A DNA stretch of 64,000 nucleotides from Lachnospira rogosae (GCF_040096455.1 NZ_JBBMER010000006.1:1-64000), one strand, 5' to 3'. Counted from the first letter of the stretch, positions 52,789 to 61,436 are shown. A program made the numbers and translations. Notes: generated by a model not told the origin, from the sequence alone.

Positions 52789-53196
52789 TTATTTTGAACC
52801 GTCCTTTTTATGGATATAATCAACAATAATCGTTGAATAAGATGGATTGATATCCAAAGAATAATTAAATGAATATATATGATAGAAATTGTCAATATTA
52901 AAGTTATTATGTAAAATAACAGCGGCAATTGAGCGTATTAATAGACGTGTTCCCATTCTTGGCAACACATTTTCTGAAGTAATAGCTGTCTGATTACCAA
53001 GCATCTCTGATGTACATGGTCTGTAATCATTTATAGAAGATTTTGGCGTAGTAATAAGCTGGAAATCGTGGAAATCAGCTTCTGTTTCATACGATATCTC
53101 AGTGAGAGCAGTCTGCACATTGTAGAAACACAGTCCGCCAAAGAACATTGCTATTATAAATATGCAGCTTAATAAGCGTAAACATCGTTTCTTCAT
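52789..53196 (-). CDS. Hypothetical secreted or membrane-anchored protein
   Basis: 135 residues, not recognised. An N-terminal signal or anchor helix (about 7-27, RLLSCIFIIAMFFGGLCFY) is followed by a polar domain without clear repeats. The minus-strand ATG at 53196 is preceded by AAGGA. It may belong to one transcript with the two small minus-strand genes beyond it. Ordinary base composition for the window. Confidence 0.55.
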   Translation of the reverse strand: MKKRCLRLLSCIFIIAMFFGGLCFYNVQTALTEISYETEADFHDFQLITTPKSSINDYRPCTSEMLGNQTAITSENVLPRMGTRLLIRSIAAVILHNNFNIDNFYHIYSFNYSLDINPSYSTIIVDYIHKKDGSK

Positions 53197-53359
53197 AACA
53201 ATACCGCCAATCCTTTCTATAGTCTGTTAATATGAAGATAATAGCATATTAAGAAAATTTTGTTAATAGTCAATTAGCAGGATAATAGATTAATTGCTGT
53301 TAGTTTATATCAAAAAATATGTCATACAATACGGTATATAAAATATAGTAAAAAAATGC

Positions 53360-53388
53360 TGGACAAATGGCATACAATAATGTAATAT
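53360..53388 (+). promoter_or_regulatory. tRNA-Leu promoter
   Basis: TGGACA (53360-53365), 17 bp, TAATAT (53383-53388), about 32 bp before the tRNA. Confidence 0.65.
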
Positions 53389-53420
53389 TAATCAAGTCGG
53401 GTGACCGATATAACAAATAA

Positions 53421-53505
53421 GCAGTCGTGGCGGAATTGGCATACGCGCTAGACTAAGGATCTAGTCCATATTGCTTGGGTGCGGGTTCAAGTCCCGCCGA
53501 CTGCA
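53421..53505 (+). tRNA. tRNA-Leu (anticodon AAG)
   Basis: Class II tRNA of 85 nt. Acceptor stem GCAGTCG (53421-53427) pairs with CGACTGC (53498-53504), discriminator A53505. The anticodon arm is CTAGA-CTAAGGA-TCTAG, so the anticodon is AAG. A long variable arm (about CCATATTGCTTGGG) and T-arm GCGGGTTCAAGTCCCGC follow. CCA is not encoded. Own promoter and terminator, so it is a single-gene unit. Confidence 0.96.
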
Positions 53506-53512
53506 CTTGATT

Positions 53513-53539
53513 AAGGAACTCAGCGAGAGTTCCTTTTTT
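53513..53539 (+). terminator. Terminator after tRNA-Leu
   Basis: AAGGAACTC (53513-53521) with GAGTTCCTT (53527-53535), then T-run. Confidence 0.92.
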
Positions 53540-53951
53540 GTTGCATAATAGTATATGTTCCATATTGGATAAAGCTATGAATAAAACATTTAAAGTAGTA
53601 TTCTTTTAATATATTAATTATAAAAATACTTGCATATTATAAATTTATATGATATTCTTTATATAAAGTATACTTAATGAATTAATTCTATACACCAATA
53701 CAATATATGTCCCAGTTAATCCCAATATTTAATAATAATAATCCCGAAATATTAATTATATAATAAATATTATAACAATGTGAAAATTGAGAAGAAACAC
53801 CATTATCCTAATAATATAAGAAATAACATAGTTATAATGTAAGAATAATAAAAAATAGCGTAACAGCCATAATTAATTACAGTAATGATATTTGCTGTTA
53901 CAATAAATGTTTAACTATAGTTTAGTGAATGATGCGGAAAGGAAATAGAAT
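53540..53951. other. AT-rich gap with no recognisable gene
   Basis: About 410 bp, very AT-rich, between tRNA-Leu and the secreted InlB-like protein gene. I see no coding frame, no convincing hairpin and no consensus promoter pair, although a promoter for the downstream gene must lie here. Confidence 0.6.
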
Positions 53952-55442
53952 TTGCAAAAAAGAACGAAAAGATATAATTATAGGATTTTTTTACTTAATA
54001 CATATATGAATAATAATAAATTACGCTTAACAATATTAAAATGTAAGCCGTTAAAGACTGCATTTATAAGAATTACAGCAATAATGCTGTTTATTATATG
54101 CGGCGTAACAGAGTGTATGGCGGACGTTAATACATCAGCATTTTTACATAAAAAAGATGTTATTGATTTGAATAATAATAGTATTGAATTTACATACTGG
54201 GACGGCTGCGATCACAAGATTAAGACAAAGAATTATACAATATCATCAGACTGGCGCAATGCTATGCTTATATGGAGTGAGGATTTAACAGGGACAATAG
54301 GCACTAATACGACAATATATGGACCATATACATGGCTTCCGGCGGGAGATTACAGAGTAAGCTTTAAGCTTACTGCATATGGGTGGAATACTTTGAAATA
54401 TTGGGATATAGGAGTTAATTTTGGACAGCAGAATACGGGATACCGCAACAAGTATGACAGGTCAAATTGTCAGATTAATGCTGACACAACAGTGAGCGAC
54501 ATAGTGTGTGGAGGTAATGATACAGGAGGTAATTTAGATTATACTATTCATACTAATGGTGACAGTGCAGATTATGAGTTAAGGACATATTTTAACAGGG
54601 ATGTTGATTTTGGGATTGGTGCACCTGAACACGAACTTGGTAAGATAGGACAATTTATAAGAGAGATTACGATATGTTCTCTGGATAGTAATACCATATA
54701 TTATGATGCAGATGGTGGATTGCTTGATAAGGAGGAAGCAGGGACACTTACTGATACGAACTGGGGAGCTGACAGAGGAGATGTATCAATTCCGGCTAAG
54801 GAAGGATATATATTTGAGGGGTGGTATGGTTATAGTAAAGCATCTAATATAACTTCTAACAGGGACGAGCTTACATTTGATACAGATAGTGAATATGTTA
54901 TGCTGTGGGATAGCAAGGGCAAGGCTTGCAGTAATGTATTAAAAGAAGCCAGCTACAGTGATTATACGGTATATGCCAGGTGGAAGCCGAAGGATAAAGT
55001 TATAAAATATATATCTAATACATCGTCAGTGGTAAGCAATATGCCACAGGATATTAATACGGTGTACGGTTCGGAGGTTTCATTATCGGGGCAGAGTCCG
55101 TCAAGAAAGCTGTTTAAGTTTGATGGGTGGAATACTGAGGCTGATGGGAGTGGTGATATGTATTATCCTCTGGAAGCTGTAACTGAACTTACAAAGCTTT
55201 CAGAGGACACAGTTAATCTATATGCACAGTGGCAGCAGCAAAGATTTATGTATATTAAAGCTTCATCAACGACCTATTGTGATACTCTTATTAAGAGGAC
55301 ACCTGATGATGAACTCTGGTATACAGGCATAGGCAGTAATACAATCCGCAGTCTGCCAGATAGTATGAATAGCTGGCAGGTGCAGAAATGGTACATTGAT
55401 AAGAATGGCAGTATATATAAGGATAATTATATAAATGTATAA
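53952..55442 (+). CDS. Secreted protein with InlB B-type repeats
   Basis: Probably an extracellular protein, 496 residues. A hydrophobic segment around 35-55 (TAFIRITAIMLFIICGV) looks like a signal or anchor. The middle part (about 60-240) is not recognised. The C-terminal half has two InlB B/Listeria-Bacteroides repeats: IYYDADGG..AKEGYIFEGWY..YTVYARW and KYISNTSS..KLFKFDGWNTEADGSG..VNLYAQW. No LPXTG signal is present. TTG at 53952 follows GGAAA; the ATG at 54006 is an alternative. It ends directly against the next gene's stop. Confidence 0.75.
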   Translation: MQKRTKRYNYRIFLLNTYMNNNKLRLTILKCKPLKTAFIRITAIMLFIICGVTECMADVNTSAFLHKKDVIDLNNNSIEFTYWDGCDHKIKTKNYTISSDWRNAMLIWSEDLTGTIGTNTTIYGPYTWLPAGDYRVSFKLTAYGWNTLKYWDIGVNFGQQNTGYRNKYDRSNCQINADTTVSDIVCGGNDTGGNLDYTIHTNGDSADYELRTYFNRDVDFGIGAPEHELGKIGQFIREITICSLDSNTIYYDADGGLLDKEEAGTLTDTNWGADRGDVSIPAKEGYIFEGWYGYSKASNITSNRDELTFDTDSEYVMLWDSKGKACSNVLKEASYSDYTVYARWKPKDKVIKYISNTSSVVSNMPQDINTVYGSEVSLSGQSPSRKLFKFDGWNTEADGSGDMYYPLEAVTELTKLSEDTVNLYAQWQQQRFMYIKASSTTYCDTLIKRTPDDELWYTGIGSNTIRSLPDSMNSWQVQKWYIDKNGSIYKDNYINV

Positions 55443-56201
55443 TTACATAAAAATATAATAGTCACCCTCATCATCAGAGAATTTTTTATAGGTTGTGTGG
55501 AATACATCTTCAATAATATGTGTTTTAAGGCAGTTGGCGGGTGTGTCACTTATTGCAATCTTACGGTCGTTCATTATAACAAGATTATCAGATATTCTTA
55601 TTGCATCAGATAAATCGTGTAGTACAAGAATGATTGTTTTGCCTGATTTTTTAAGTTTATTGACCATAGAGAAGAAAGTCCTCTTGCCCTCAAGGTCAAG
55701 ATAAGTGACAGGTTCGTCCATAATTATAATCCGGCTGTCCTGTGCGAGTATCATAGAGAAGAATACACGCTGCCTTATTCCGCCAGAAAGTGTGTCGGTA
55801 TTATCTTCAGAATAAGGCATTACATTAGTGAATTCCATTGAATTATTGACTATTTCATTATCTTTATCTGTTTTACGTCTTGTAAAGCCAAGATAAGGAA
55901 ATCTGCCGTGTTCTACTAATGTTCTTACAGGAAGTACAGGGATAACGGTTCTTATTTGCGGAAGAAATGCTATTCTTTTGGCTCTTTCTTTTAATGGCAG
56001 TGACAGGATATTTTCATTATCTACTGTAATAGTGCCTGCTGTAACTTTAGAACAGCCATTAAGGCACTGAAGAAGGGTTGTTTTGCCGCATCCATTAGGA
56101 CCGATTATCGTTGTTATCTGTCCTTTTGGAAATGTTATATTAATATCATTTAATATATTGGTTCTGGATACGGCTACATTAACGTGTTCATATTTAAGCA
56201 T
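55443..56201 (-). CDS. FecE/BtuD-type ABC transporter ATPase
   Basis: ATPase of a siderophore/haem/cobalamin-type importer, 252 residues. Walker A GPNGCGKTTL, Q-loop FLPQ, signature LSGGIRQRVFFSMIL (near 140), Walker B IIMDEPVTYLDLEGK, switch LVLHDLSDA. It overlaps the upstream permease by 8 bp. Its stop codon touches the stop codon of the convergent InlB-like gene at 55442/55443 with no terminator between. No binding protein is adjacent. Confidence 0.92.
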   Translation of the reverse strand: MLKYEHVNVAVSRTNILNDINITFPKGQITTIIGPNGCGKTTLLQCLNGCSKVTAGTITVDNENILSLPLKERAKRIAFLPQIRTVIPVLPVRTLVEHGRFPYLGFTRRKTDKDNEIVNNSMEFTNVMPYSEDNTDTLSGGIRQRVFFSMILAQDSRIIIMDEPVTYLDLEGKRTFFSMVNKLKKSGKTIILVLHDLSDAIRISDNLVIMNDRKIAISDTPANCLKTHIIEDVFHTTYKKFSDDEGDYYIFM

Positions 56202-57222
56202 TTATTCGTCTGCCTCCTTTTTTCTTTAATAAAAGGTACATAAAGAATGGACCTCCGATAAAAGCCATAATTATTCCAGCAGGAAGTTCATATGGAGCAG
56301 CTATAAGACGACCAATGATATCACATATAAGTACAAATGAAGCACCAAGCAAAGCACTTGTTGGCAGGAGGTATCTTGCATCACTTCCGAATAAAGTCCT
56401 GCATATATGAGGAACAATAAGACCTATGAAGCTTAATAGGCCAGCAAAGCTTACAACAAGACCTGCCATTATGCTTGATAATACAAGAAGAAAGAATCTT
56501 GTAAGTGGAACATTCAATCCTAAAGAGCGGGCATAGTCATCACCTAATGAAAGTATATTAAGCGGCTTGGCCAGAATGAAGGATACAAGTACAGCAGCTA
56601 TAATTCCAATTGCTGGCAGTGCTATTTTGTTAAATGTAAGTCCGGATAAAGTACCCATAAGAAAAGAAGTGATATTAAGGGTTATATCTGTATTTATTAA
56701 TTTGATAGTGTTAATACCTGCATTAAGAAAGGAAGATACAGTTATTCCGGCAAGTATAATGGTTGTTCGTGAGCTGTCAGCCATATATGCAAGTGCATAT
56801 ATGGCAAGTGTTGTTAAAAGTGCACCTACAAATGAAGCTATAGATGTGGCATATCCTGAATGAGGGAATAACATCATAGCAAGCATTACAAAGAAGCCTG
56901 CACCGGAATTGACACCTATTGTATTAGGACTTGCAAGTGCATTATTCATAACGCCCTGAAGGATAACACCAGCAACAGAAAGTCCCATACCGGCAATAAT
57001 GGCACCAAGCATACGAGGAAGACGTATGTTCACTATTAATATGTAAGTCACAGAAGTCTTGTCGGGGGTAAAGAAGCATTTTAGTATATCTGCTGGATTG
57101 ATATATACGCTTCCTAGCATAACGCTTAGAAAAGAAGCTGTTATTAAAAGTCCAAAGAGCAATATATATATGTATATATGTCTTGAACGGCTGTTTGATT
57201 TTGAGTTGGTTTTATTGGTCAT
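56194..57222 (-). CDS. FecCD/BtuC-type ABC transporter permease
   Basis: Membrane permease of 342 residues with about ten helices. FecCD landmarks: NIRLPRMLGAIIAGMGLSVAG, LQGVMNNALASPNTIGVNSG, SLGDDYARSLGLNV, SFAGLLSFIGLIVPHICR and the C-terminal ELPAGIIMAFIGGPFFMYLL. The start at 57222 (MTNKTNSKSNS) sits behind AAGGA; an in-frame ATG at 57267 is less likely. It is divergent from metY, sharing a 180-bp control region with repeated sites. The likely partner is the orphan binding protein at 34817. Confidence 0.93.
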   Translation of the reverse strand: MTNKTNSKSNSRSRHIYIYILLFGLLITASFLSVMLGSVYINPADILKCFFTPDKTSVTYILIVNIRLPRMLGAIIAGMGLSVAGVILQGVMNNALASPNTIGVNSGAGFFVMLAMMLFPHSGYATSIASFVGALLTTLAIYALAYMADSSRTTIILAGITVSSFLNAGINTIKLINTDITLNITSFLMGTLSGLTFNKIALPAIGIIAAVLVSFILAKPLNILSLGDDYARSLGLNVPLTRFFLLVLSSIMAGLVVSFAGLLSFIGLIVPHICRTLFGSDARYLLPTSALLGASFVLICDIIGRLIAAPYELPAGIIMAFIGGPFFMYLLLKKKGGRRINA

Positions 57223-57280
57223 AGTTGTTATTTTCCTTATAATAAATATATGTGAATAGAGTATCATAAACCGCTAATTT

Positions 57281-57363
57281 ATTCAATTCATATTTACATA
57301 CCGAATTTATATGAAATAACTATTGACAAATATTAACATAAGGGTTAAAATTCAATTCATATT
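57281..57363. promoter_or_regulatory. Divergent control region: metY promoter and repeated sites
   Basis: metY has a near-perfect promoter: TTGACA (57323-57328), 17 bp, TAAAAT (57346-57351). ATTCAATTCATATT occurs twice in direct orientation, at 57281-57294 and 57350-57363. The second copy abuts and overlaps the -10 and the likely start point, a repressor position; the first faces the divergent importer genes. A partial inverted copy (TATATGAA) lies between. The regulator is not in the window. Confidence 0.6.
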
Positions 57364-57405
57364 AAACAAGTAGGTTTGTAGTTTATACGAAATGGAGATA
57401 ATGAT

Positions 57406-58638
57406 ATGAGATTTAATACAGCTTTACTTCATGGCGATTTCAGAGGAGATAAGAATACTGGTGCGACACAGACACCTATATATCAGTCAAGTGCATTTGA
57501 GCATGCGAGTGCTGAGACACTCGAGAAGATATTTAATAATATGGCACCTGGATTTTCATACAGTAGAATTAGCAATCCAACAATAGAAGCATTTGAGAAA
57601 AGAATGACAGTTCTTGAGGGCGGTGTTGCGAGTGTTGCCTGTTCATCAGGTATGGCAGCAATAACGAATGCCTTTACTAATATATTACAAAGTGGTGACG
57701 AGATTGTATGCAGTGCAAGTTTATATGGCGGAAGCATTGATTTATTCAGGGATTTAGAAAGCTTTGGAATTAAGACACATTATGTTAATAATAATGATGT
57801 GGAACAGTTCAGAGCAGCTACGAATGAGAATACCAGGCTTTATTTTGCAGAGACAATTGGTAACCCAAGACTTGATGTAACAGATATCAGATTAATAGCT
57901 GATGAAGCTCATAGGGCAGGCGTTCCATTTATCGTTGATAACACAGTTGCTACAGCATATCTTATTAAGCCAATAGAGTATGGTGCGGATATAGTTGTTA
58001 ATTCAACATCGAAGTATGTTAATGGCAATAGTAATTCAATCAGTGGTGTCATAACTGATTCTGGTAATTTTAAATGGGATATTATAAAATATCCTGGTAT
58101 GAAAGATTTTAAGAAATATGGTCCATATGCGTATACAGCCAAGTTAAGAAATGGAATATATCGTAATACAGGGGCTTGCTTATCACCACAGAATGCATTT
58201 TATAATATTCTTGGAATGGAGACACTTGGAATAAGAATGGAACGTGTCTGTAGCAATGCAATGATATTAGCCAAGTATCTTAATGATAATTATGGTAATC
58301 TTAGTGTTAATTATCCTGGACTTGAGAATAGCGAATTCTATAATATTGCTAAGAAAGAACTTAACAATGGGTTTGGTGGCATAATAACAATCCGTACAGG
58401 AAGCAAGGAGAAAGCATTTAAGTTTATTAATGCATTACAGATTCCTCTTAACGTATCTAATATAGGTGATACTAAGACATTGGTTATACATCCAAGCTCA
58501 ACAATCAGTGCTCACAGCACAGAGGAAGAGAAGAAGATTGCTGGTGTATATGATGATCTGGTGAGAATAAGCGTAGGAATAGAAGATGTGCAGGACCTTA
58601 TAGAAGATTTCACACAGGCGTTAAAAGCAGCTAATTAA
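57406..58638 (+). CDS. metY: O-acetylhomoserine sulfhydrylase
   Basis: PLP enzyme making homocysteine from O-acetylhomoserine and sulfide or a protein thiocarboxylate. The 410-residue protein has the Cys/Met-metabolism family pattern: TPIYQSSAFEHASAET, YSRISNPTIEAFEKRM, ACSSGMAAI, FAETIGNP, the PLP-lysine segment VVNSTSKYVNGN (Lys near 203), and FEHPSS-like VIHPSSTISAHST. GGAG precedes the ATG. First gene of the sulfur-transfer cluster, with its own promoter and repeat-type operator. Confidence 0.93.
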   Translation: MRFNTALLHGDFRGDKNTGATQTPIYQSSAFEHASAETLEKIFNNMAPGFSYSRISNPTIEAFEKRMTVLEGGVASVACSSGMAAITNAFTNILQSGDEIVCSASLYGGSIDLFRDLESFGIKTHYVNNNDVEQFRAATNENTRLYFAETIGNPRLDVTDIRLIADEAHRAGVPFIVDNTVATAYLIKPIEYGADIVVNSTSKYVNGNSNSISGVITDSGNFKWDIIKYPGMKDFKKYGPYAYTAKLRNGIYRNTGACLSPQNAFYNILGMETLGIRMERVCSNAMILAKYLNDNYGNLSVNYPGLENSEFYNIAKKELNNGFGGIITIRTGSKEKAFKFINALQIPLNVSNIGDTKTLVIHPSSTISAHSTEEEKKIAGVYDDLVRISVGIEDVQDLIEDFTQALKAAN

Positions 58639-58682
58639 ATATCAAAAAATGACTAAGAAAAGAATAGAAATGAGGTAGAATT

Positions 58683-59549
58683 ATGGCTAAGATTGATTAT
58701 GCAGCACTTAAAAAGGGCGGATTTATGAGACAGAAGCAGAAAGGATATTTTTCATTAAGAATACAGGTAGTTGGTGGTAATCTTACATCTGAGAATATCA
58801 GAGCTGTAGCTGATGTAGCTGATAAATATGGAAAAGGCTATGTACATATGACATCAAGACAGGGTGTTGAAATTCCATTTATTAATTTTGAAAATATTGA
58901 AGAAGTTAGAGCAGCTTTAGCAGATGGTGGTGTTAAGCCGGGTGTATGTGGACCAAGAGTTCGTACAGTTACTGCTTGTCAGGGTAATGAAGTCTGTCCA
59001 AGCGGCTGTATTAATACATATGAACTTGCTAAGAAGCTTGATGAACATTACTTCGGAAGAGAACTTCCACATAAGTTCAAGTTTGGCGTAACAGGTTGTC
59101 AGAATAACTGTCTTAAGGCAGAGGAGAACGATATCGGTGTTAAAGGTGGTATGGACGTAACCTGGGTAGAAGATAAATGTATCAATTGTGGCGTGTGTGA
59201 GAAAGCTTGTAGAATGGGTGCTATAAGCTGTGCTAATAATACAGTTACTATTGATAGAACTAAGTGTAATAACTGTGGACGTTGTGTAAAGGCTTGTCCT
59301 ACAGAAGCTTGGGAAGGCCAGAGTGGTTATATTGTATCATTTGGTGGATTATTTGGTAACCAGATATACAAAGGCGAACAGCTTCTTCCACTTATTAAAG
59401 ATGAAGAGACACTTTTCAGAGTAACAGATGCAGCAATCGGCTTCTTTGAAAAGAATGCTAACCCAGGAGAGAGATTCAGACTTACATTACAAAGAGTAGG
59501 TGAGGATGAATTTAGAAAAGCTATTAAAGCTGCTTACGAGGGTAAATAA
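58683..59549 (+). CDS. Siroheme sulfite reductase, small ferredoxin-fused type
   Basis: 288 residues, reduces sulfite to sulfide. The siroheme/[4Fe-4S] ligands follow the family pattern: C-x5-C in CQGNEVC (near 99-105) and C-x3-C in CQNNC (near 139-143). A two-cluster ferredoxin is inserted after them (CINCGVCEKAC and CNNCGRCVKAC). The N-terminal segment KGYFSLRIQVVGGNLTSENI and the MTSRQGVEI substrate loop match the AsrC/Fsr-like group. GAGG precedes the ATG. Siroheme comes from the enzyme at 35836; sulfite from AprAB-like. Confidence 0.9.
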   Translation: MAKIDYAALKKGGFMRQKQKGYFSLRIQVVGGNLTSENIRAVADVADKYGKGYVHMTSRQGVEIPFINFENIEEVRAALADGGVKPGVCGPRVRTVTACQGNEVCPSGCINTYELAKKLDEHYFGRELPHKFKFGVTGCQNNCLKAEENDIGVKGGMDVTWVEDKCINCGVCEKACRMGAISCANNTVTIDRTKCNNCGRCVKACPTEAWEGQSGYIVSFGGLFGNQIYKGEQLLPLIKDEETLFRVTDAAIGFFEKNANPGERFRLTLQRVGEDEFRKAIKAAYEGK

Positions 59550-59639
59550 TAAAATTTATAGTCAAAAGATTATAAATTCGTATATGCTTACACGATAAGG
59601 CTTTTGAACTTATACGGTTTAAGAAAAAGGAGGACTAAT

Positions 59640-59891
59640 ATGGAGATTGAAGGAATTAAGATTGACGATACAGTAGATATTACAGATAAGGTTTGCCCAC
59701 TTACATTTGTAAAGGCAAAGGTTGCTATCGATGAATTAGATGATGGTGAAGTTATTGCAATCTGTATGAATGACGGAGAGCCGGTAGCTAATGTTCCAAG
59801 AAGTATTAAAGATGAGGGACATCAAATCCTTAAACTTGTTAATAATAATGATGAGACATATACACTCATTGTTAAAAAAGTTGAAGAATAA
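59640..59891 (+). CDS. tusA: TusA-like sulfurtransferase
   Basis: 83-residue sulfur-carrier protein with the TusA signature DITDKVCPLTFVKAKVAI: Cys19 in CPLT carries the persulfide. AAGGAGG precedes the ATG at 59640, and thioredoxin follows 11 bp later. It may pass sulfide-derived sulfur to the carrier protein at 60272; that step is inferred from position only. Confidence 0.92.
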   Translation: MEIEGIKIDDTVDITDKVCPLTFVKAKVAIDELDDGEVIAICMNDGEPVANVPRSIKDEGHQILKLVNNNDETYTLIVKKVEE

Positions 59892-59902
59892 GGAGAAGAT
59901 TT

Positions 59903-60220
59903 ATGGCTGAGAGAATAAAGTTATCAGATTTTGAAGAGAAGGTATTAAATAGTTCAGTTCCAGTTCTTGTTGATTTTTATTCAGACAGTTGCGTTCCTTG
60001 CAAAAGGCTTGCACCAGTTGTTGGAACAGTGGAAGATGAGAGGGCAGAAAGCCTTTCGGTATACAAGGTTAATATTAACTTTGATGCAGATGCAGCTTCT
60101 GAATATGAAGTAACAGCAGCACCTACACTTGTTCTTTTTAAAGATGGAAAGGAAACTGCAAGACATACAGGCGTATTCAGAAAAGATGAACTTACAAGCT
60201 GGATAGATGCTAATATTTAA
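59903..60220 (+). CDS. trxA: Thioredoxin with a CVPC active site
   Basis: 105-residue thioredoxin fold: VLVDFYSDSCVPCKRLAPVV has CVPC in place of the usual CGPC; cis-proline in AAPTLVLF; C terminus LTSWIDANI. Preceded by AGGAG. Together with trxB 1.9 kb away, it could supply electrons for persulfide reduction in this cluster. Confidence 0.93.
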   Translation: MAERIKLSDFEEKVLNSSVPVLVDFYSDSCVPCKRLAPVVGTVEDERAESLSVYKVNINFDADAASEYEVTAAPTLVLFKDGKETARHTGVFRKDELTSWIDANI

Positions 60221-60271
60221 TTGATTTTAATAAAAAATAATTATGCCTAAGAGGCAGGAAAGAGGTTTAAT

Positions 60272-60481
60272 ATGCAGTTAACAGTATCAGGAGTAAAGAA
60301 AGAATATGAAGAGGGAATTACACTTCCAAAGCTTTTTGAAATTGAAAATGTTGAAACACCAGAATATGTTACAGTTTCAATCAACGAAGAATTCATTCCA
60401 GGAGACCAGAAAGAAACATACCAGTTAAAAGATGGTGATAATGTTGAATTCTTATACTTTATGGGTGGCGGACAGAGATAA
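60272..60481 (+). CDS. Ubiquitin-like sulfur carrier protein (ThiS/HcyS type) with masked C terminus
   Basis: 69-residue beta-grasp protein ending YFMGGGQR. Sulfur carriers must end in Gly-Gly to be adenylated; here Gln-Arg follow the glycines, so two residues must be cut off. The cluster encodes a JAMM protease able to do this (61437) and an E1-like enzyme (60588). This is the pattern of CysO/Mec+ and of HcyS/HcyD in Wolinella succinogenes. GAAAGAGG precedes the ATG. The location next to metY and not thi genes favours homocysteine synthesis. Confidence 0.88.
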   Translation: MQLTVSGVKKEYEEGITLPKLFEIENVETPEYVTVSINEEFIPGDQKETYQLKDGDNVEFLYFMGGGQR

Positions 60482-60546
60482 TTATAATAGTGTAATTAAC
60501 TATAATGTCACAAGATAGTATTAAAATATCAGATTCAAGTAAGAAT

Positions 60547-60582
60547 TACTTTAAAAGGAGTAAGATCTACTTTAAAAGGAGG
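60547..60582 (+). promoter_or_regulatory. Duplicated ribosome-binding region before the E1-like gene
   Basis: TACTTTAAAAGGAG occurs twice, at 60547-60560 and 60568-60581, 21 bp apart. Only the second is 5 bp from the ATG at 60588; the first is a spare Shine-Dalgarno. Confidence 0.8.
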
Positions 60583-60587
60583 TATAT

Positions 60588-61394
60588 ATGGCTTTAACAG
60601 ATGAGCAGATAGAACGTTATTCACGTCATATCATTTTAAAAGAAGTTGGTGCTAAGGGACAGAAGAAGCTTCTTAATGCCAAAGTGCTTATAATAGGTGC
60701 AGGTGGACTTGGAGCACCAGCAGCTATGTATTTAGCAGCAGCAGGTGTTGGAACAATAGGAATTGCAGATGCGGATGAGGTAGATCTTAGTAATCTTCAG
60801 AGACAGATAATACATCAGACAGCAGATGTAGGCAAAGCAAAGGTTCAGTCAGCTAAAGAGACAATTAATGCTATGAATCCAGATGTAACAGTTAACACAT
60901 ATAGAGAATTCATTACAAGTGATAACATAATGGATATTATCAAGGACTATGATTTCGTAATCGATGGAACAGATAATTTCCCAGCTAAGTTCCTTATTAA
61001 TGATGCCTGTGTAATGGCTAAGAAGCCATTCTCTCACGCAGGAATAATCAGATTTAAGGGTCAGCTTATGACTTATGTTCCGGGAGAAGGACCTTGCTAC
61101 AGATGTGTATTTAAAAATCCACCACCAAAGGATGCAGTACCTACATGCAAGCAGGCTGGTGTTATCGGAGCTATGGGTGGTGTTATCGGAAGCCTTCAGG
61201 CTATGGAAGCAATCAAGTATATACTTGGTGTAGGGGATTTACTTACAGGTCATCTCCTTACATATGATGCTATAACACAGGAATTCCATAAGATTAAGTT
61301 GCCATCTGATACTGATGGCTGTGCTGTATGTGGAAAGCATCCAACTATCACAGAACTTATTGATTATGAGCAGGTAGTTTGTGAAGACCACTGA
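60588..61394 (+). CDS. E1-like adenylyltransferase (ThiF/MoeB/HcyF type)
   Basis: 268-residue enzyme that adenylates the carrier's C-terminal glycine. ATP site GAGGLGAPAAMYLAAAG (near 37-53), DADEVDLSNLQRQIIH, DGTDNFPAKFLIND, zinc cysteines CYRC and CAVC, and catalytic cysteine in TCKQAGV. It lacks a C-terminal rhodanese domain, so sulfur must come from elsewhere: sulfite reductase or TusA. GGAGG precedes the ATG. Not a thiamine or molybdopterin enzyme by context. Confidence 0.92.
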   Translation: MALTDEQIERYSRHIILKEVGAKGQKKLLNAKVLIIGAGGLGAPAAMYLAAAGVGTIGIADADEVDLSNLQRQIIHQTADVGKAKVQSAKETINAMNPDVTVNTYREFITSDNIMDIIKDYDFVIDGTDNFPAKFLINDACVMAKKPFSHAGIIRFKGQLMTYVPGEGPCYRCVFKNPPPKDAVPTCKQAGVIGAMGGVIGSLQAMEAIKYILGVGDLLTGHLLTYDAITQEFHKIKLPSDTDGCAVCGKHPTITELIDYEQVVCEDH

Positions 61395-61436
61395 TAATTA
61401 TATCCAATCATAAGGACAATAAGGAGGCGTCACAAA

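Noticed and set aside
53540..53951. Gene in the gap after tRNA-Leu
   Set aside because: Extremely AT-rich with frequent stops in all frames.
60272..61394. Thiamine or molybdopterin sulfur-transfer genes (ThiS-ThiF, MoaD-MoeB)
   Set aside because: No thiG, thiH, moaA or moaE nearby; the context is metY and sulfite reductase, and the carrier tail is capped.
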